Counted from the first letter of the stretch, positions 28,565 through 38,973 are shown. The stretch: 42,503 nucleotides of DNA from a virus (IMGVR_UViG_3300025655_000077:1-42503), one strand, 5' to 3'. Numbers and translations: made by a program. Notes: generated by a model not told the origin, from the sequence alone.

Positions 28565-29893
28565 ATGGTATCTGTTTTTTCTGAAAATTTGCGTGTTTAT
28601 AATGCACAACAGTTTAGGCAATCGTTACTAGATCCAAATCCAACGAACATCTATTTGACTTTTGGAAGGTCTACTCCTTGGTCTAATGATGCTGCACCAC
28701 CTCAGGCAAATTCTTCGGTAACTGTATTCAATGATGTTTGGTACAGAATGCTTGGAGCAAAACAGATCAGTGGTAATGACGTTCGTCATGCTATACCTAG
28801 AAACGATTGGACTGCAAATACATCATACGCTGCTTACGATCACTGCACTTGTTCACTCATGATGTATACACCAAATGTAAAATTCTTTGTTCTGACAACA
28901 GACTGGAATGTTTACAAGTGTCTTGGTAATAATAGTGGTGGTTTATCTACTGTCATGCCAACACAGCTTTTGACAAACACAGCAGTTGAAGAATCTGATG
29001 GATACATTTGGAAATACATGTATACACTGACTGCTGAAGAGCGTATTCGTTTTATGACAGATAGTTATATACCTGTTCAGACTTTATCTCTTGATAACAA
29101 TACTCTACAGTGGAGAGTTCAAGAAGATGCTGTAGACGGTTCTATTGAGGCAATAAAAATAACAAACGCTGGAACTGGATACACAAATTCAAGCAATCTT
29201 ATAGTAACGGTAACTGGTGATGGTTCTGGTGCTAATGCTATCGCTCGTATCAATTCAACATCAAATACAATATCAAGTATTGTTATGGTTGATAAAGGTA
29301 GAAGTTATACTTTTGCTGATGTTACTATTTCAGACGGCGGTGGAACAAACGCAGCAGCTAGAGTTATGATTAGTCCACCTGGCGGTCATGGATCTGATCC
29401 TTTGAGAGAACTTGGTGGCTCATATTTGATATTCAATCCTAGAGTAAGAAGTCTAGAAGAAGGTAAACTTGCAGGCGTCAACGATTTCAGACAGATTGCT
29501 ATAATTCAAGACCCTGTGGAAGAATCTACAGGTAATACAGCAACCAAATCTGTATATTCTCAGTTACTGACACTTACCGTCAGCAGCGGTTCTGATAACT
29601 ATATTCATGACGAAATCGTATATCAAGGCGGCTCAATCTCAACTGCATCATTTACAGGTATAGTAATTGAGTGGGATAGCGGAAATAACCAACTGAAACT
29701 GTCCGAAACAACAGGTACACCTACATCAGCAACTATCACAGGAAATACTTCTGCAACAGCAAGAGTTGTAGAATCAGTAACAGATAAAGAATTGGTAAGT
29801 CAATCAGGGCAACTGCTATATATTGATTATGTACAGCCAATTGTTAGAGCAGTTGATCAGACAGAAGACTACAAAATCGTTTTTGAATTTTAA
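28565..29893 (+). CDS. 8: gp8-like baseplate wedge protein
   Basis: The protein has 442 residues (T4: 334). The N-terminal half matches gp8: LDPNPTNIYLTFGRSTPW, VTVFNDVWYRMLGAKQIS, WNVYKCLGNNSGGLSTVMPT and ESDGYIWKYMYTLTAEE. About residues 190-280 are an insertion of the same Gly-rich beta module found in gp6 and the preceding protein (NAGTGYTNSSNLIVTVTGDG), which explains most of the extra length. The C-terminus (SGQLLYIDYVQPIVRA) is the normal gp8 end. gp8 is a wedge dimer. Confidence 0.9.
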   Translation: MVSVFSENLRVYNAQQFRQSLLDPNPTNIYLTFGRSTPWSNDAAPPQANSSVTVFNDVWYRMLGAKQISGNDVRHAIPRNDWTANTSYAAYDHCTCSLMMYTPNVKFFVLTTDWNVYKCLGNNSGGLSTVMPTQLLTNTAVEESDGYIWKYMYTLTAEERIRFMTDSYIPVQTLSLDNNTLQWRVQEDAVDGSIEAIKITNAGTGYTNSSNLIVTVTGDGSGANAIARINSTSNTISSIVMVDKGRSYTFADVTISDGGGTNAAARVMISPPGGHGSDPLRELGGSYLIFNPRVRSLEEGKLAGVNDFRQIAIIQDPVEESTGNTATKSVYSQLLTLTVSSGSDNYIHDEIVYQGGSISTASFTGIVIEWDSGNNQLKLSETTGTPTSATITGNTSATARVVESVTDKELVSQSGQLLYIDYVQPIVRAVDQTEDYKIVFEF

Positions 29894-29908
29894 GAGGAAG
29901 AATAAAAA

Positions 29909-32900
29909 ATGGCAAATACAGCCAATGGAACAGTGCTAACTACCGATTTCAATGTTTCACCATACTATGATAATTATGATGAATCAAAGCAGTTTTATCG
30001 TATTCTCTACAAGCCGGGCTACGCTGTGCAAGCCCGCGAACTTACACAGATGCAGACAATCATTCAGAAGCAGATTGAAAGATTTGGTAAGCATATATTT
30101 AAAGATGGCTCTATCGTTCTTCCTGGTGAATTCTCAATTGAAACTGATCTAGACTATGTAAAGATCAAAGACAATGATAATTCCAATAATGCAGTAACTG
30201 TAAATGATCTTCTGAATACAACTCTAACTGGTGCAACAAACAACATCAAAGCATATGTTGTCAATGTTCTTAATGGTACAGATACTTCCTCAAATACAAA
30301 AACTCTTTATATTCGCTATCAAACTGGTTCAACTGTCAATACAGATATAAAAGTATTTCAAACAAATGAAGTTCTTACATCAAATTCTGGCGTAAATCCT
30401 GTTGCTCTCTCTTCCTCAGCAACAGGTAAAGCGGCAAGATTTCTAATTCGTGAAGGTGTCATATTTGCAAAGCAGCACTTTATCTATTTCCCAACTCAGT
30501 CAATAATTATTAGCAGATATTCATCAGATGCAAATTGCCGTGTAGGATTCAATATTGATGAACAAATTATATCAAGCACACAAGACGCATCTCTTCTTGA
30601 TCCTGCACTTGAGGCATCTAACTATTCTGCACCTGGTGCTGACAGACTAAAGCTTGTTCCAACTCTTGAAGTTCGTTCAATAGACGATACTACAACAGGT
30701 CCAAACTTTGTTGAACTGTTCACTATTCAAAACGGCGTTGTTACTGAAAAGTACGAAAGACCTATTTACAATATTCTTCAAGATGAAATGGCCAAGAGAA
30801 CATACGACGAATCCGGTGACTATTATGTTCGTGGTTTGACAGTTCGTGTTCGTGAAAATCTTGATACAGGAACAAATGATGGTTTGTCAAATACAGGTAA
30901 CAGTCAGTTGCTTTCTGTAGGTGTTGAACCAGGATTGGCATATGTTAAAGGATATGAGATTGAAAAGCTTGTAACAGACTATATCAATATAGATAAAGCC
31001 AACTTCTATCAGAATGCAACAAGTCAGATTGGTACAGCTACAATGGGTAGCTATATTGTTGTTAACGAACTTTCTGGTTCTCTTGTTGCTGACAAAGGAT
31101 CTAAGATATCTCTTTATGATACAGCAGCTAAAACAATTACAAACAGAACATCAAGCAATACTCCTGCAGGAAATGTAATTGGTACTGCTTACATTACAGC
31201 AGTAGAATATAATACTGGATCACTAGGTACAGCAAACGCTAGTATGGTACTATATCTCCATGACATTCGTATGCTTGGATCAAATACATTCAGTTCAGCA
31301 AAAACAATTTTCTTGAATAACGGATCATCAAGAGCAAATGTTGTCGGTGATATTGTCTTAAACGCAAACAATGCAGTTCTAAATGATGTATCACAAGCCA
31401 CATTGCTTTATCCTGTTGGTTCTCTTGCAACAAAGACAGTAAGAGATTCATCAGGTCAACCATCATTCCAGTTTAACTTCTTGCGTTCTCAGGACGTTTC
31501 TATCACAGGCGCAACTGGTGTACTGTCATATACACTGGCAACATCTGGTTCACCAGACAATGAAGTGTTCCCATATGGAACAACAACATTAGGTGATTCT
31601 GATAAGCGTGAAATCTTCTTGACATTCAATGAAGACATTACTGTAAGTGATTCTGTAGCTGGCACTGCAAACTCAAATACAGGCAGTGGATTTAATGTCT
31701 ATCTAACAGGTACTGGAACTCAGTTTACAAGATTCAATGTTGGTGACAAGATTGTACTTTCAGGAAACACAGAGTTCTTTACTATCTCGTCAATCATCAG
31801 CGATTCATCATTAACAACTGTACAGACATTACCTGAAAATCTAACAGGTAATACAATCACTAAAGTTTACAAGAAAGGCGACTTTATTGATCTGACAGGA
31901 AAAGGTCTAACAGCAGGCGCAGAAAGATCAGTGTCTACAACACCTACTGCACTGACAATTGATCTGAAAGAAACATTCCCTAGCGATATCAGCGCAACAA
32001 TCACAACTCAAGCTGTAAGAACAGGTGCACCTGCACAGGAAATTCAAAAGACACTTGTTCCTTCTATCTTTGTAAAGATCAACTGTGCAAACTCTGTTGC
32101 CGGTACTACTGGTCCATATTCGCTTGGTATTCCAGACGTTTATCAGATTCGCAGTATTCGTAAAAAGTCTAATGACTATCCTACAAGCACAACAGATGGT
32201 ACAGATGTAAAAGCACAGTTTGTGTTTGATAATGGTCAAAAAGATTCGTTCTATGATCACGCAACAATAACACCGATAACTGTTCTTTCATCTACCGATA
32301 GACTTCTTGTTGAGTTGGATTATTTCAATCCTGTATACTCATCAGGTAGAGGTTATTTCACAATCGACTCTTATCCTATAAATGATAGCATAACATCAAA
32401 TACAACAATAAGAACAGAAAATATTCCAATCTTCACTTCACCAAGAAGTAAGTTGATCTATGATCTCCGTAATCATATCGATATCAGACCTATAAAGTCT
32501 GCTACAGCAAACACTGGAGCTGTGTCAGTTGCGGGTGCAAGTGTGAATCCTGCTGTCTCTGATGGTTATAACTTCGAAACAAATGGTATGAGATTGTTCG
32601 CACCAGCCACTCAGTTCACATATGATTTCTCTTATTATCTTCCAAGAAGAGATTTGATTGTGATGGACAAGAGTGGATTTGTAACAAACATAAAGGGTAC
32701 TCCTTCAGTATTTCCTGTTACACCTACAACACCAGAAAACTCTATGTCTCTTGCGTCTATCTTTATTCCACCATATCCTTCTCTTGCTCCAAACTATGGC
32801 AAAAAGATTGGTAGAACAGATCAAGCATGTGTTGTAAAGAAACTCTCTAACATTCGCTTTACCATGAGAGATATTGGTGTTCTAAAGCAAAGAATTGAAA

Positions 32901-35900
32901 ATGTGGAATATTACGCAAGCTTGAGTCTTCTTGAAAAGCAAGCCGCTGAACTAAAGATTCTAGATGAAAATGGTTTAGAGCGTTTCAAGAATGGTATCTT
33001 CGTAGATACATTCAGCAGTCATGCTTTGGGTGATACAAGAAATCCAAACTATCGTATCGTTGTAGATCCGACTGAAAAGACAATCAGACCATACTATACA
33101 ATGAACTCTATTGGTTATGACTTTACGCCATCATCAAATACAAATATTCGTAAGACTGGTGATCTTTTGACAATGAATTATACCGAAGTTCCATTCATTG
33201 AGCAAAATAGAGTTACATCATTCCGAAATGTTGAGTTGACAAGCTATCGCTTCTTGGGTGAAGTATTCTTGAAGCCAGATACAGACGTTTGGGTTGACAC
33301 AGAATATGCACCAGATGAACATATCACAGTGGGCGGTGATCTACCAACACAGAACACAACAACAACCGAATCGCTTGGTGTTGAGTGGGGCGAGTGGAAT
33401 ACAGTATGGAACAGTTGGCAAAGTCAGATTGTAGGTTATGAAGCTTACAACTCTAACGGACAACTTGTGGGTAGTTATCAAACACTATCTGAAGCACAAA
33501 GACCGTTTGACAATGACTATGGATTTATTCTAGCAACAGCGAATACAACCGTTATTTCAGGAACAGGTACAGCAACAGGTGTACAAAATTCAAATTATAC
33601 CAAAGTAACAAATGTTGTTGTAAATGGAAGATTCTATTCGACATATCAGTTATCTAAAGGTGATGGACTTATCTATGCTATCACTGCTGGTGGTCAAACA
33701 GGTATCAGCACTAGAACTGGTTCAGAAACATTTGCTACTACAACAACAGAAGCGACTGAAACATCTGAACAGATTGGCACAAAAGTTCTTGATGTTGGCT
33801 TGATACCATATATCAGACCTCAGTCAATCTTTATAAACGTCAAAGGTCTAAAACCATCTACTCAGGTATATGTTTTCTTTGATAATGAACCAATGTCAGA
33901 GTATTCTAGAGCCATATCGCAGAACACATATGATGCATCATTTACAAATGCTTTTGTTGTGAATGTTTCTGATTATGGAACAGATATCGAAACTGATTCT
34001 AATGGTGATGCATACATTGAACTTCGCTTGCCATCAACAAAGAGATTCCGTGTTGGCACAAAAGAAGTTGTTATTACCGATAGTCCAACAAACTCTATTG
34101 ATGCTTCAACAAAAGCAACTGGATACTTTGTTGCACATGGTCTTGTTCAGCAGAAGCAAAATACTATTCTGACAACAAGAAACTATACAACAACTACAAC
34201 ATACACAACTGTTTCTGTAACAGACAGTAAAGATGTTGCTAATACAACAACAGGAAAAACTTTCGTTGGATTTGTGGATGACGCTTCATGCTCTGCATAC
34301 TCATTTATTCCTCAAGTTCCACTTGGTGAAGAAGGCGTCTTCATGACTTCTGTTGACTTGTTCTTCAAAGACAAGCATCCAACATATGGTGTTTGGGTAG
34401 AAATTCGTGAGATGGATACTGCTGGTGGTATTACTCGTAATCAAGTTCCATTCTCTGAGGTATGGTTGACGCCAGCAGATATGAATATCAGTGATGATGC
34501 TTCACTTGCCACAAACATCAAGTTCCCTTCACCTGTATTCTTGTATGCTGATACTCAGTATGCCTTCGTCATTCACACAGTTGCTATCAATCCAGACACA
34601 TACATCTGGGTAGCAAGACTTGGTGAGACAGACATCAAGACTGGAAATCAGTATACATCACGACCATTGAGTGGTACATTCTATACAACAAACAATAATC
34701 TGAACTGGAATATTGTTGACGATCTAGACTTGTATATCAAGTTCTATAGAGCGCAGTTCTCTACAGGAACTGGTACAGCACACATTGGCAACAAGCAGAT
34801 GGAACAGATTGCACTTTCAAATGGTTCATCTTATCTATCAAGCTTGGGTCAACCATTTGTTGGTCGCTACAGAATGACTCTGACAGGTAATACATCAAAC
34901 ATCTCTGTTGGCGATTATCTGATTGGCGCAAACTCTGGTGCTAATGCTGCTGTTCTTGCAGCAAGTGGATCATTGTTTACTGTATCTAATACACAATTCT
35001 TGACAAATGAAGTTCTTACAATTTATGATGCTACTGTTGTATCTAAAGCACAAACTTCTGTAATTACCAATATTGATTCAGCAAGTGGTATTCTGAGAAG
35101 ATATAAAGACAGAGGCAGTACTGATCTAGCTATTGCTGAATTTGAGAGTTCAAATGGTAAGTTTATTATCAATGATGTTATGACAGGTCTTGATAGTGGC
35201 GATACATTTACAGTTACAGGTATCAAGAATATGAGATATGCTGTTGCTGACTTTGAACCATCATTCTTGCGCTTCAACAAAACATCAATTGATTTTGAGA
35301 TGAAGACGGCAGCAAATGCCAGCCCATATACAATGAGTGATTTCATTTCGATCAAAGACAATGAAAACATCTACTTCACATCTGAAAGAGCAATTCTTTC
35401 AAGAACAAATGAAGTTTCTGCTGGTCAAGTGTCTAACAACGTCAAGATCACAATGACAAGTACATCTCAGTATGTTTCACCTGTTGTTGACATGGCAAGA
35501 ACACACACAATCTATGTTGACAATCTAATCAATGCTAACACATACAAAGAAGATGCGACTGGTGTGACACTTGTTCTTTCTGGAAATACAGCAAATATCA
35601 GTATCAGTGATGTATTGATTGGTGCAACTTCAGGAGCAAATACAGTAGTTTCATTCATATCTGGTAACAACATAACAGTTGTTCCTACAGTAAATACAAA
35701 GTTCTCTGTAAATGAAACTGTTACAATATATGATGCTAATGTTGTTGCTAAGGGTAGCAATACTTCAAACATCACAAGCATTGTATATGACAACAAGAAA
35801 CCTGGAGGTCTTCTTATCAACAAGTACATCTCTGTTCCTATCACACTTGCTGAAGGTCAAGATGCTGAAGACTTGATCGTTATGTTAACATCATATCGTC

Positions 35901-36226
35901 CACCTGGAACAGATGTAAAAGTATATGTAAAGATATTGAATGGTGAAGATGGACAAGCATTTGACTATCTACCATGGATCGAAATGGAAACATCAGAAAA
36001 TGCTCCGTACTCATCAATCTCAAACATCAATGACTTCATTGAATATACATACAGGTTCCCTGTTGCTCAAAGAACAGGACCAAATGATGAAGTTCAGTAT
36101 ACAAATTCTGACGGAATAACATTTACTGGCTTCAAGTACTATGCAGTAAAGATTGGTCTTGTTGGTAGCAATGCTGCTGTTGTTCCGAGAGTAGGTGATC
36201 TTCGTGTGATAGCCGTACAAATCTAA
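29909..36226 (+). CDS. very large baseplate/fibre-network structural protein (DUF4815-like N-terminus)
   Basis: The protein has 2105 residues. The first 400 residues match a family I recall as DUF4815 in cyanophage-like virions: DESKQFYRILYKPGYAVQARELTQMQ, IERFGKHIFKDGS, EPGLAYVKGYEIEKL. A central helical stretch (RFTMRDIGVLKQRIENVEYYASLSLLEKQA) is followed by beta-rich, Thr/Asn-rich segments. Two paralogous segments near the C-terminus share the pattern TGNTSNISVGDYLIGANSGAN (nt about 34870-35070 and 35560-35790). It likely replaces T4 gp10/gp11-type wedge periphery and anchors fibres. Asn/Thr-rich codons resemble the neighbouring fibre genes. Confidence 0.75.
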   Translation: MANTANGTVLTTDFNVSPYYDNYDESKQFYRILYKPGYAVQARELTQMQTIIQKQIERFGKHIFKDGSIVLPGEFSIETDLDYVKIKDNDNSNNAVTVNDLLNTTLTGATNNIKAYVVNVLNGTDTSSNTKTLYIRYQTGSTVNTDIKVFQTNEVLTSNSGVNPVALSSSATGKAARFLIREGVIFAKQHFIYFPTQSIIISRYSSDANCRVGFNIDEQIISSTQDASLLDPALEASNYSAPGADRLKLVPTLEVRSIDDTTTGPNFVELFTIQNGVVTEKYERPIYNILQDEMAKRTYDESGDYYVRGLTVRVRENLDTGTNDGLSNTGNSQLLSVGVEPGLAYVKGYEIEKLVTDYINIDKANFYQNATSQIGTATMGSYIVVNELSGSLVADKGSKISLYDTAAKTITNRTSSNTPAGNVIGTAYITAVEYNTGSLGTANASMVLYLHDIRMLGSNTFSSAKTIFLNNGSSRANVVGDIVLNANNAVLNDVSQATLLYPVGSLATKTVRDSSGQPSFQFNFLRSQDVSITGATGVLSYTLATSGSPDNEVFPYGTTTLGDSDKREIFLTFNEDITVSDSVAGTANSNTGSGFNVYLTGTGTQFTRFNVGDKIVLSGNTEFFTISSIISDSSLTTVQTLPENLTGNTITKVYKKGDFIDLTGKGLTAGAERSVSTTPTALTIDLKETFPSDISATITTQAVRTGAPAQEIQKTLVPSIFVKINCANSVAGTTGPYSLGIPDVYQIRSIRKKSNDYPTSTTDGTDVKAQFVFDNGQKDSFYDHATITPITVLSSTDRLLVELDYFNPVYSSGRGYFTIDSYPINDSITSNTTIRTENIPIFTSPRSKLIYDLRNHIDIRPIKSATANTGAVSVAGASVNPAVSDGYNFETNGMRLFAPATQFTYDFSYYLPRRDLIVMDKSGFVTNIKGTPSVFPVTPTTPENSMSLASIFIPPYPSLAPNYGKKIGRTDQACVVKKLSNIRFTMRDIGVLKQRIENVEYYASLSLLEKQAAELKILDENGLERFKNGIFVDTFSSHALGDTRNPNYRIVVDPTEKTIRPYYTMNSIGYDFTPSSNTNIRKTGDLLTMNYTEVPFIEQNRVTSFRNVELTSYRFLGEVFLKPDTDVWVDTEYAPDEHITVGGDLPTQNTTTTESLGVEWGEWNTVWNSWQSQIVGYEAYNSNGQLVGSYQTLSEAQRPFDNDYGFILATANTTVISGTGTATGVQNSNYTKVTNVVVNGRFYSTYQLSKGDGLIYAITAGGQTGISTRTGSETFATTTTEATETSEQIGTKVLDVGLIPYIRPQSIFINVKGLKPSTQVYVFFDNEPMSEYSRAISQNTYDASFTNAFVVNVSDYGTDIETDSNGDAYIELRLPSTKRFRVGTKEVVITDSPTNSIDASTKATGYFVAHGLVQQKQNTILTTRNYTTTTTYTTVSVTDSKDVANTTTGKTFVGFVDDASCSAYSFIPQVPLGEEGVFMTSVDLFFKDKHPTYGVWVEIREMDTAGGITRNQVPFSEVWLTPADMNISDDASLATNIKFPSPVFLYADTQYAFVIHTVAINPDTYIWVARLGETDIKTGNQYTSRPLSGTFYTTNNNLNWNIVDDLDLYIKFYRAQFSTGTGTAHIGNKQMEQIALSNGSSYLSSLGQPFVGRYRMTLTGNTSNISVGDYLIGANSGANAAVLAASGSLFTVSNTQFLTNEVLTIYDATVVSKAQTSVITNIDSASGILRRYKDRGSTDLAIAEFESSNGKFIINDVMTGLDSGDTFTVTGIKNMRYAVADFEPSFLRFNKTSIDFEMKTAANASPYTMSDFISIKDNENIYFTSERAILSRTNEVSAGQVSNNVKITMTSTSQYVSPVVDMARTHTIYVDNLINANTYKEDATGVTLVLSGNTANISISDVLIGATSGANTVVSFISGNNITVVPTVNTKFSVNETVTIYDANVVAKGSNTSNITSIVYDNKKPGGLLINKYISVPITLAEGQDAEDLIVMLTSYRPPGTDVKVYVKILNGEDGQAFDYLPWIEMETSENAPYSSISNINDFIEYTYRFPVAQRTGPNDEVQYTNSDGITFTGFKYYAVKIGLVGSNAAVVPRVGDLRVIAVQI

Positions 36227-36435
36227 TGGGTGTTACTGTGCAAAAGACTAAATATGAGGGTATATACAAACAAAAAGAAGGCGTTCTTCTAAACATGGAT
36301 AATGAGGCTTTGAAAGCGTATAAGGCTAGAAAAGAGAGAGAACGCAAATCTATCTCAACGGAAAAAAGAGTTGAGGCAATAGAATCGGATATCAGAGAAA
36401 TCAAAGAACTACTAATGAAAGCTTTAACTAAATGA
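36226..36435 (+). CDS. small coiled-coil protein
   Basis: The protein has 69 residues. The last 40 are a highly charged helix with heptad-like spacing (ALKAYKARKERERKSISTEKRVEAIESDI, then REIKELLMKAL). The start shares a base with the stop of the 2105-residue gene, and the stop overlaps the next ATG. It may be a fibre-assembly helper or a connecting coil. No family is recognised. Confidence 0.65.
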   Translation: MGVTVQKTKYEGIYKQKEGVLLNMDNEALKAYKARKERERKSISTEKRVEAIESDIREIKELLMKALTK

Positions 36436-37049
36436 GTATTGCAAACGTAACACTTTCAGATACATTTTCTCAATGGGTTGTCAAAACAAACCAATTGATT
36501 GTACAATCGGAAGAAACGAACACACTTGCTGTTGCAGCTTTCAATACAGCAAATGATGTTTCGTATACAGCAGCTAACATATCAGCAGAAATACTTTCGA
36601 CAAATAATGCTTTCATTATAAACATTAGCAATCAGTTGATATCATCAGGTAATTTGACAAATGCTATCTTGTCTAATACCGATATTATGAATACAATCTA
36701 TACCAGTGCAAATACGATAACATCTGAATATCTGGTCTCAAACACTGAATTTATTAGTAACATAACAATAAATGTAACCAATGAACTATTGTCATCTGGT
36801 AATCTGACAAATGCAATACTATCTAACACCATCATAACGAATACAATATATGATAATGCAAATAGTATTGCAACAGCGTTCAATGCAAATTCTAATCTTG
36901 GTTTAGCTTGGAATACAGCCAACTCTGCTTATGAAACAGCTAACTCTGCGTTGGCTAATACTGATTCGTACACATTGGTAATCAATAATCTAACTATTAC
37001 AGGAAACCTGATACTTTCAGGACCTGATGCAGTTCTCAATATGTTATAA
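36432..37049 (+). CDS. fibre-like protein with internal repeats
   Basis: The protein has 205 residues and is Asn/Thr/Ser/Ala-rich. After a short adaptor (LSDTFSQWVVKTNQLIVQSEETN) come two near-identical segments around SSGNLTNAILSNT, at about residues 75-90 and 120-135. These are followed by AWNTANSAYETANSALANTD, a trimeric coiled-coil pattern. The end, NLTITGNLILSGPD, resembles tail-fibre shaft units. It is likely a short trimeric fibre or connector. Confidence 0.68.
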   Translation: MSIANVTLSDTFSQWVVKTNQLIVQSEETNTLAVAAFNTANDVSYTAANISAEILSTNNAFIINISNQLISSGNLTNAILSNTDIMNTIYTSANTITSEYLVSNTEFISNITINVTNELLSSGNLTNAILSNTIITNTIYDNANSIATAFNANSNLGLAWNTANSAYETANSALANTDSYTLVINNLTITGNLILSGPDAVLNML

Positions 37050-37058
37050 GGAAATAAA

Positions 37059-37397
37059 ATGGCAGCATATGTAGAACTCTTTATGGATCAAGGTGCAACA
37101 TTCAACAATGTGATAAATCTATCAGATGACTTGACAAATGCAAACATCAATATCTCTGGCTACATTGTTCGTAGCCAGATGCGTAGGTCATATTACTCAG
37201 CCAATGCTTCAGCAAATCTAACATGTCAAATAACCAACGCTTCTACGGGCGAAATAACAATATCTTTGGAATCAAACGAAACAGCAAATATCAAGTCGGG
37301 CAGATATCTTTTTGACATACAGGTAACAACTCCTTCAAACACAACAGTGCGCCTGCTTGAAGGAATTGTTACTGTAACACCAAGGGTGACTAAATAA
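37059..37397 (+). CDS. small virion structural protein (beta-sandwich, BppU-like pattern)
   Basis: The protein has 112 residues, almost entirely beta: ELFMDQGATFNNVINLSDD, ISGYIVRSQMRRSYYSANAS, GEITISLESNETANIKSGRYLFDI and LLEGIVTVTPRVTK. I recall this D-Q-G-A-T-F ... S-Q-x-R-x-S-Y pattern from small structural proteins in T4-like marine phages, often beside fibre genes; it resembles the N-terminal domain of baseplate upper proteins. AAGGAAA precedes the start. Confidence 0.65.
   Translation: MAAYVELFMDQGATFNNVINLSDDLTNANINISGYIVRSQMRRSYYSANASANLTCQITNASTGEITISLESNETANIKSGRYLFDIQVTTPSNTTVRLLEGIVTVTPRVTK
37389..37396 (+). promoter_or_regulatory. possible late promoter box (ACTAAATA)
   Basis: ACTAAATA overlaps the stop codon of the preceding gene, as other late boxes in the window do. 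Initiation near 37402 would give a leader of about 16 bases containing AAGG before the ATG at 37418. Two mismatches to TATAAATA keep the call tentative. Confidence 0.35.
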
Positions 37398-37417
37398 CTT
37401 AAAGATAAGGAAAAAAT

Positions 37418-37639
37418 ATGTCACTCCTAACAGACAAAATTAAGATTTCAATAAACAATCCTAATAGACTTACTGTTAGGACGGTAGGTATTTCAGCATT
37501 GGCGCAAACAGGTAGATTGTCAAATTTGCTTGATGTTGACGCAAGCAGCCCCAATGAGAATGAAACACTCGTTTATGATGAAGCACTTGAAAAATATGTT
37601 GTAAAAACACTTCCACTTGTTGACGGAGGACACTATTAA
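37418..37639 (+). CDS. small fibre-associated protein
   Basis: The protein has 73 residues. The second half carries LSNLLDVDASSPNENETLVYDEALEKYVVKTL, a motif (L-x-D-V-D ... G/E-x-L-V-Y-D ... K-Y/W-V) common in fibre and collar proteins, where it forms a small beta unit. It sits between two structural genes, and its stop shares a base with the next ATG. The exact role is unknown. Confidence 0.6.
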   Translation: MSLLTDKIKISINNPNRLTVRTVGISALAQTGRLSNLLDVDASSPNENETLVYDEALEKYVVKTLPLVDGGHY

Positions 37640-38973
37640 TGTCTTCCAATAACACAACAGTTCAGCTAAGACGCTCCGACATACCAGGTAAAATACCAAC
37701 AGTTGAACAGTTGTTGGATGGTGAACTTGCTATCAATACTCATGATGGCAAGATGTTTTTCCGTAGAAATGCTAATGGCAATATGTCTATTGTCGAAGTT
37801 GGCATTGATGCTGCTGTTGAAAATGTGCTATATGTGTCGAAATCTGGTGATGATACTGTCTATGATGGTAGAAGCTTGGATAGAAGTTTTAAGACTATTG
37901 AAAAAGCACTGTCTATCGCAACATCAGGAACAACGATTTTTGTCAAAAGTGGCAATTATGTAGAAAATAATCCTCTACAAGTTCCAGCAGGCGTTTCAAT
38001 AGTTGGAGATAATCTAAGAACAACCTCAGTAAGACCTGCAACTACAAATCAAGACTTGTTTCATGTAAGAAACGGTTGTTACATTACAGGATTTACATTC
38101 AGAGATCATGTGTCTCCTGCCGCTGCAATTGCTTTTCCAGATGCTGGCGCAGGCCTTATCACAACAAGCCCTTATATCCAAAACTGTTCTTCTATTACTA
38201 CAACAGGAACAGGCATGAGAGTTGATGGATCAAAAGCTTCTGGTCTTCGCTCAATGGTTTCAGATTCTTATACACAAATAAATGTGGGCGGCATAGGCAT
38301 TCATCTTCTTAACAAAGGATATGCACAGCTTGTATCAATTTTCACTGTTTTCTGTGATGTTGGAATTCTATGCGAATCTGGCGGCCAATGTTCTATCACA
38401 AACTCAAATTCAAGTTTTGGCAATTATGGACTAAAAGCAAATGGTATCAGTGAAGTTCTTTATTCGGGTTCAGTATCAGCAAATGTAAATCAAAATTTTG
38501 ATACAATACAATTGGAAAATCTTTCTGTTAGACCTCGATATGGTGATGCTATAAAATTTGACAATCAACCATTTCACTATACAGTCATCAACACGACTCC
38601 TCTGGTAAGTAATACAGCAACTGTAACAATAGATATCGGATTAAATGACTCTTTATTTACAGGAAATAATGTTGCATTCTATCAACGAAGTCTCATTACA
38701 TCAAGCGGGCATACATTTGAATATGTTGGTGCAGGAATAGATGTTGCAACAGCACTACCACAAACAGGTGGTATTCCTATTCAAGCTAATGAAGTTGTAG
38801 AAGATGATGATGGTAGAGGTAGAGTGTATTATACCAGCACAGATCAGTTGGGTGATTTTAGAGTTGGTAGTGAACTGATATTCAATAGAGCGTCAGGAAC
38901 AATTACAGGTGATACATTTGATAGAAGTCTATTTGCGGTACTAACACCATATATTCTTGCAATAGAAAGTTAA
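37639..38973 (+). CDS. fibre/spike protein with adaptor domain and right-handed beta-helix
   Basis: The protein has 444 residues. Residues 1-50 form the adaptor seen in many fibres (TVQLRRSDIPGKIPTVEQLLDGELAINTHDGKMFFRR, in parts). From about residue 68 it reads VLYVSKSGDDTVYDGRSLDRSFKTIEKAL, then GTTIFVKSGNYVENNPL, PAGVSIVGDN and repeated short Gly/Ser turns, the layout of pectate-lyase-like parallel beta-helices. Such proteins bind or cut surface polysaccharide. No catalytic residues can be assigned by eye. The C-terminal region (VEDDDGRGRVYYTSTDQLGDFRVG) may hold the tip. Confidence 0.78.
   Translation: MSSNNTTVQLRRSDIPGKIPTVEQLLDGELAINTHDGKMFFRRNANGNMSIVEVGIDAAVENVLYVSKSGDDTVYDGRSLDRSFKTIEKALSIATSGTTIFVKSGNYVENNPLQVPAGVSIVGDNLRTTSVRPATTNQDLFHVRNGCYITGFTFRDHVSPAAAIAFPDAGAGLITTSPYIQNCSSITTTGTGMRVDGSKASGLRSMVSDSYTQINVGGIGIHLLNKGYAQLVSIFTVFCDVGILCESGGQCSITNSNSSFGNYGLKANGISEVLYSGSVSANVNQNFDTIQLENLSVRPRYGDAIKFDNQPFHYTVINTTPLVSNTATVTIDIGLNDSLFTGNNVAFYQRSLITSSGHTFEYVGAGIDVATALPQTGGIPIQANEVVEDDDGRGRVYYTSTDQLGDFRVGSELIFNRASGTITGDTFDRSLFAVLTPYILAIES

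Noticed and set aside
35003-35033. Promoter TTGACA-18-TATGAT in the 2105-residue gene
   Set aside because: The spacing differs from the others and it lies deep inside a structural gene with no downstream early gene.
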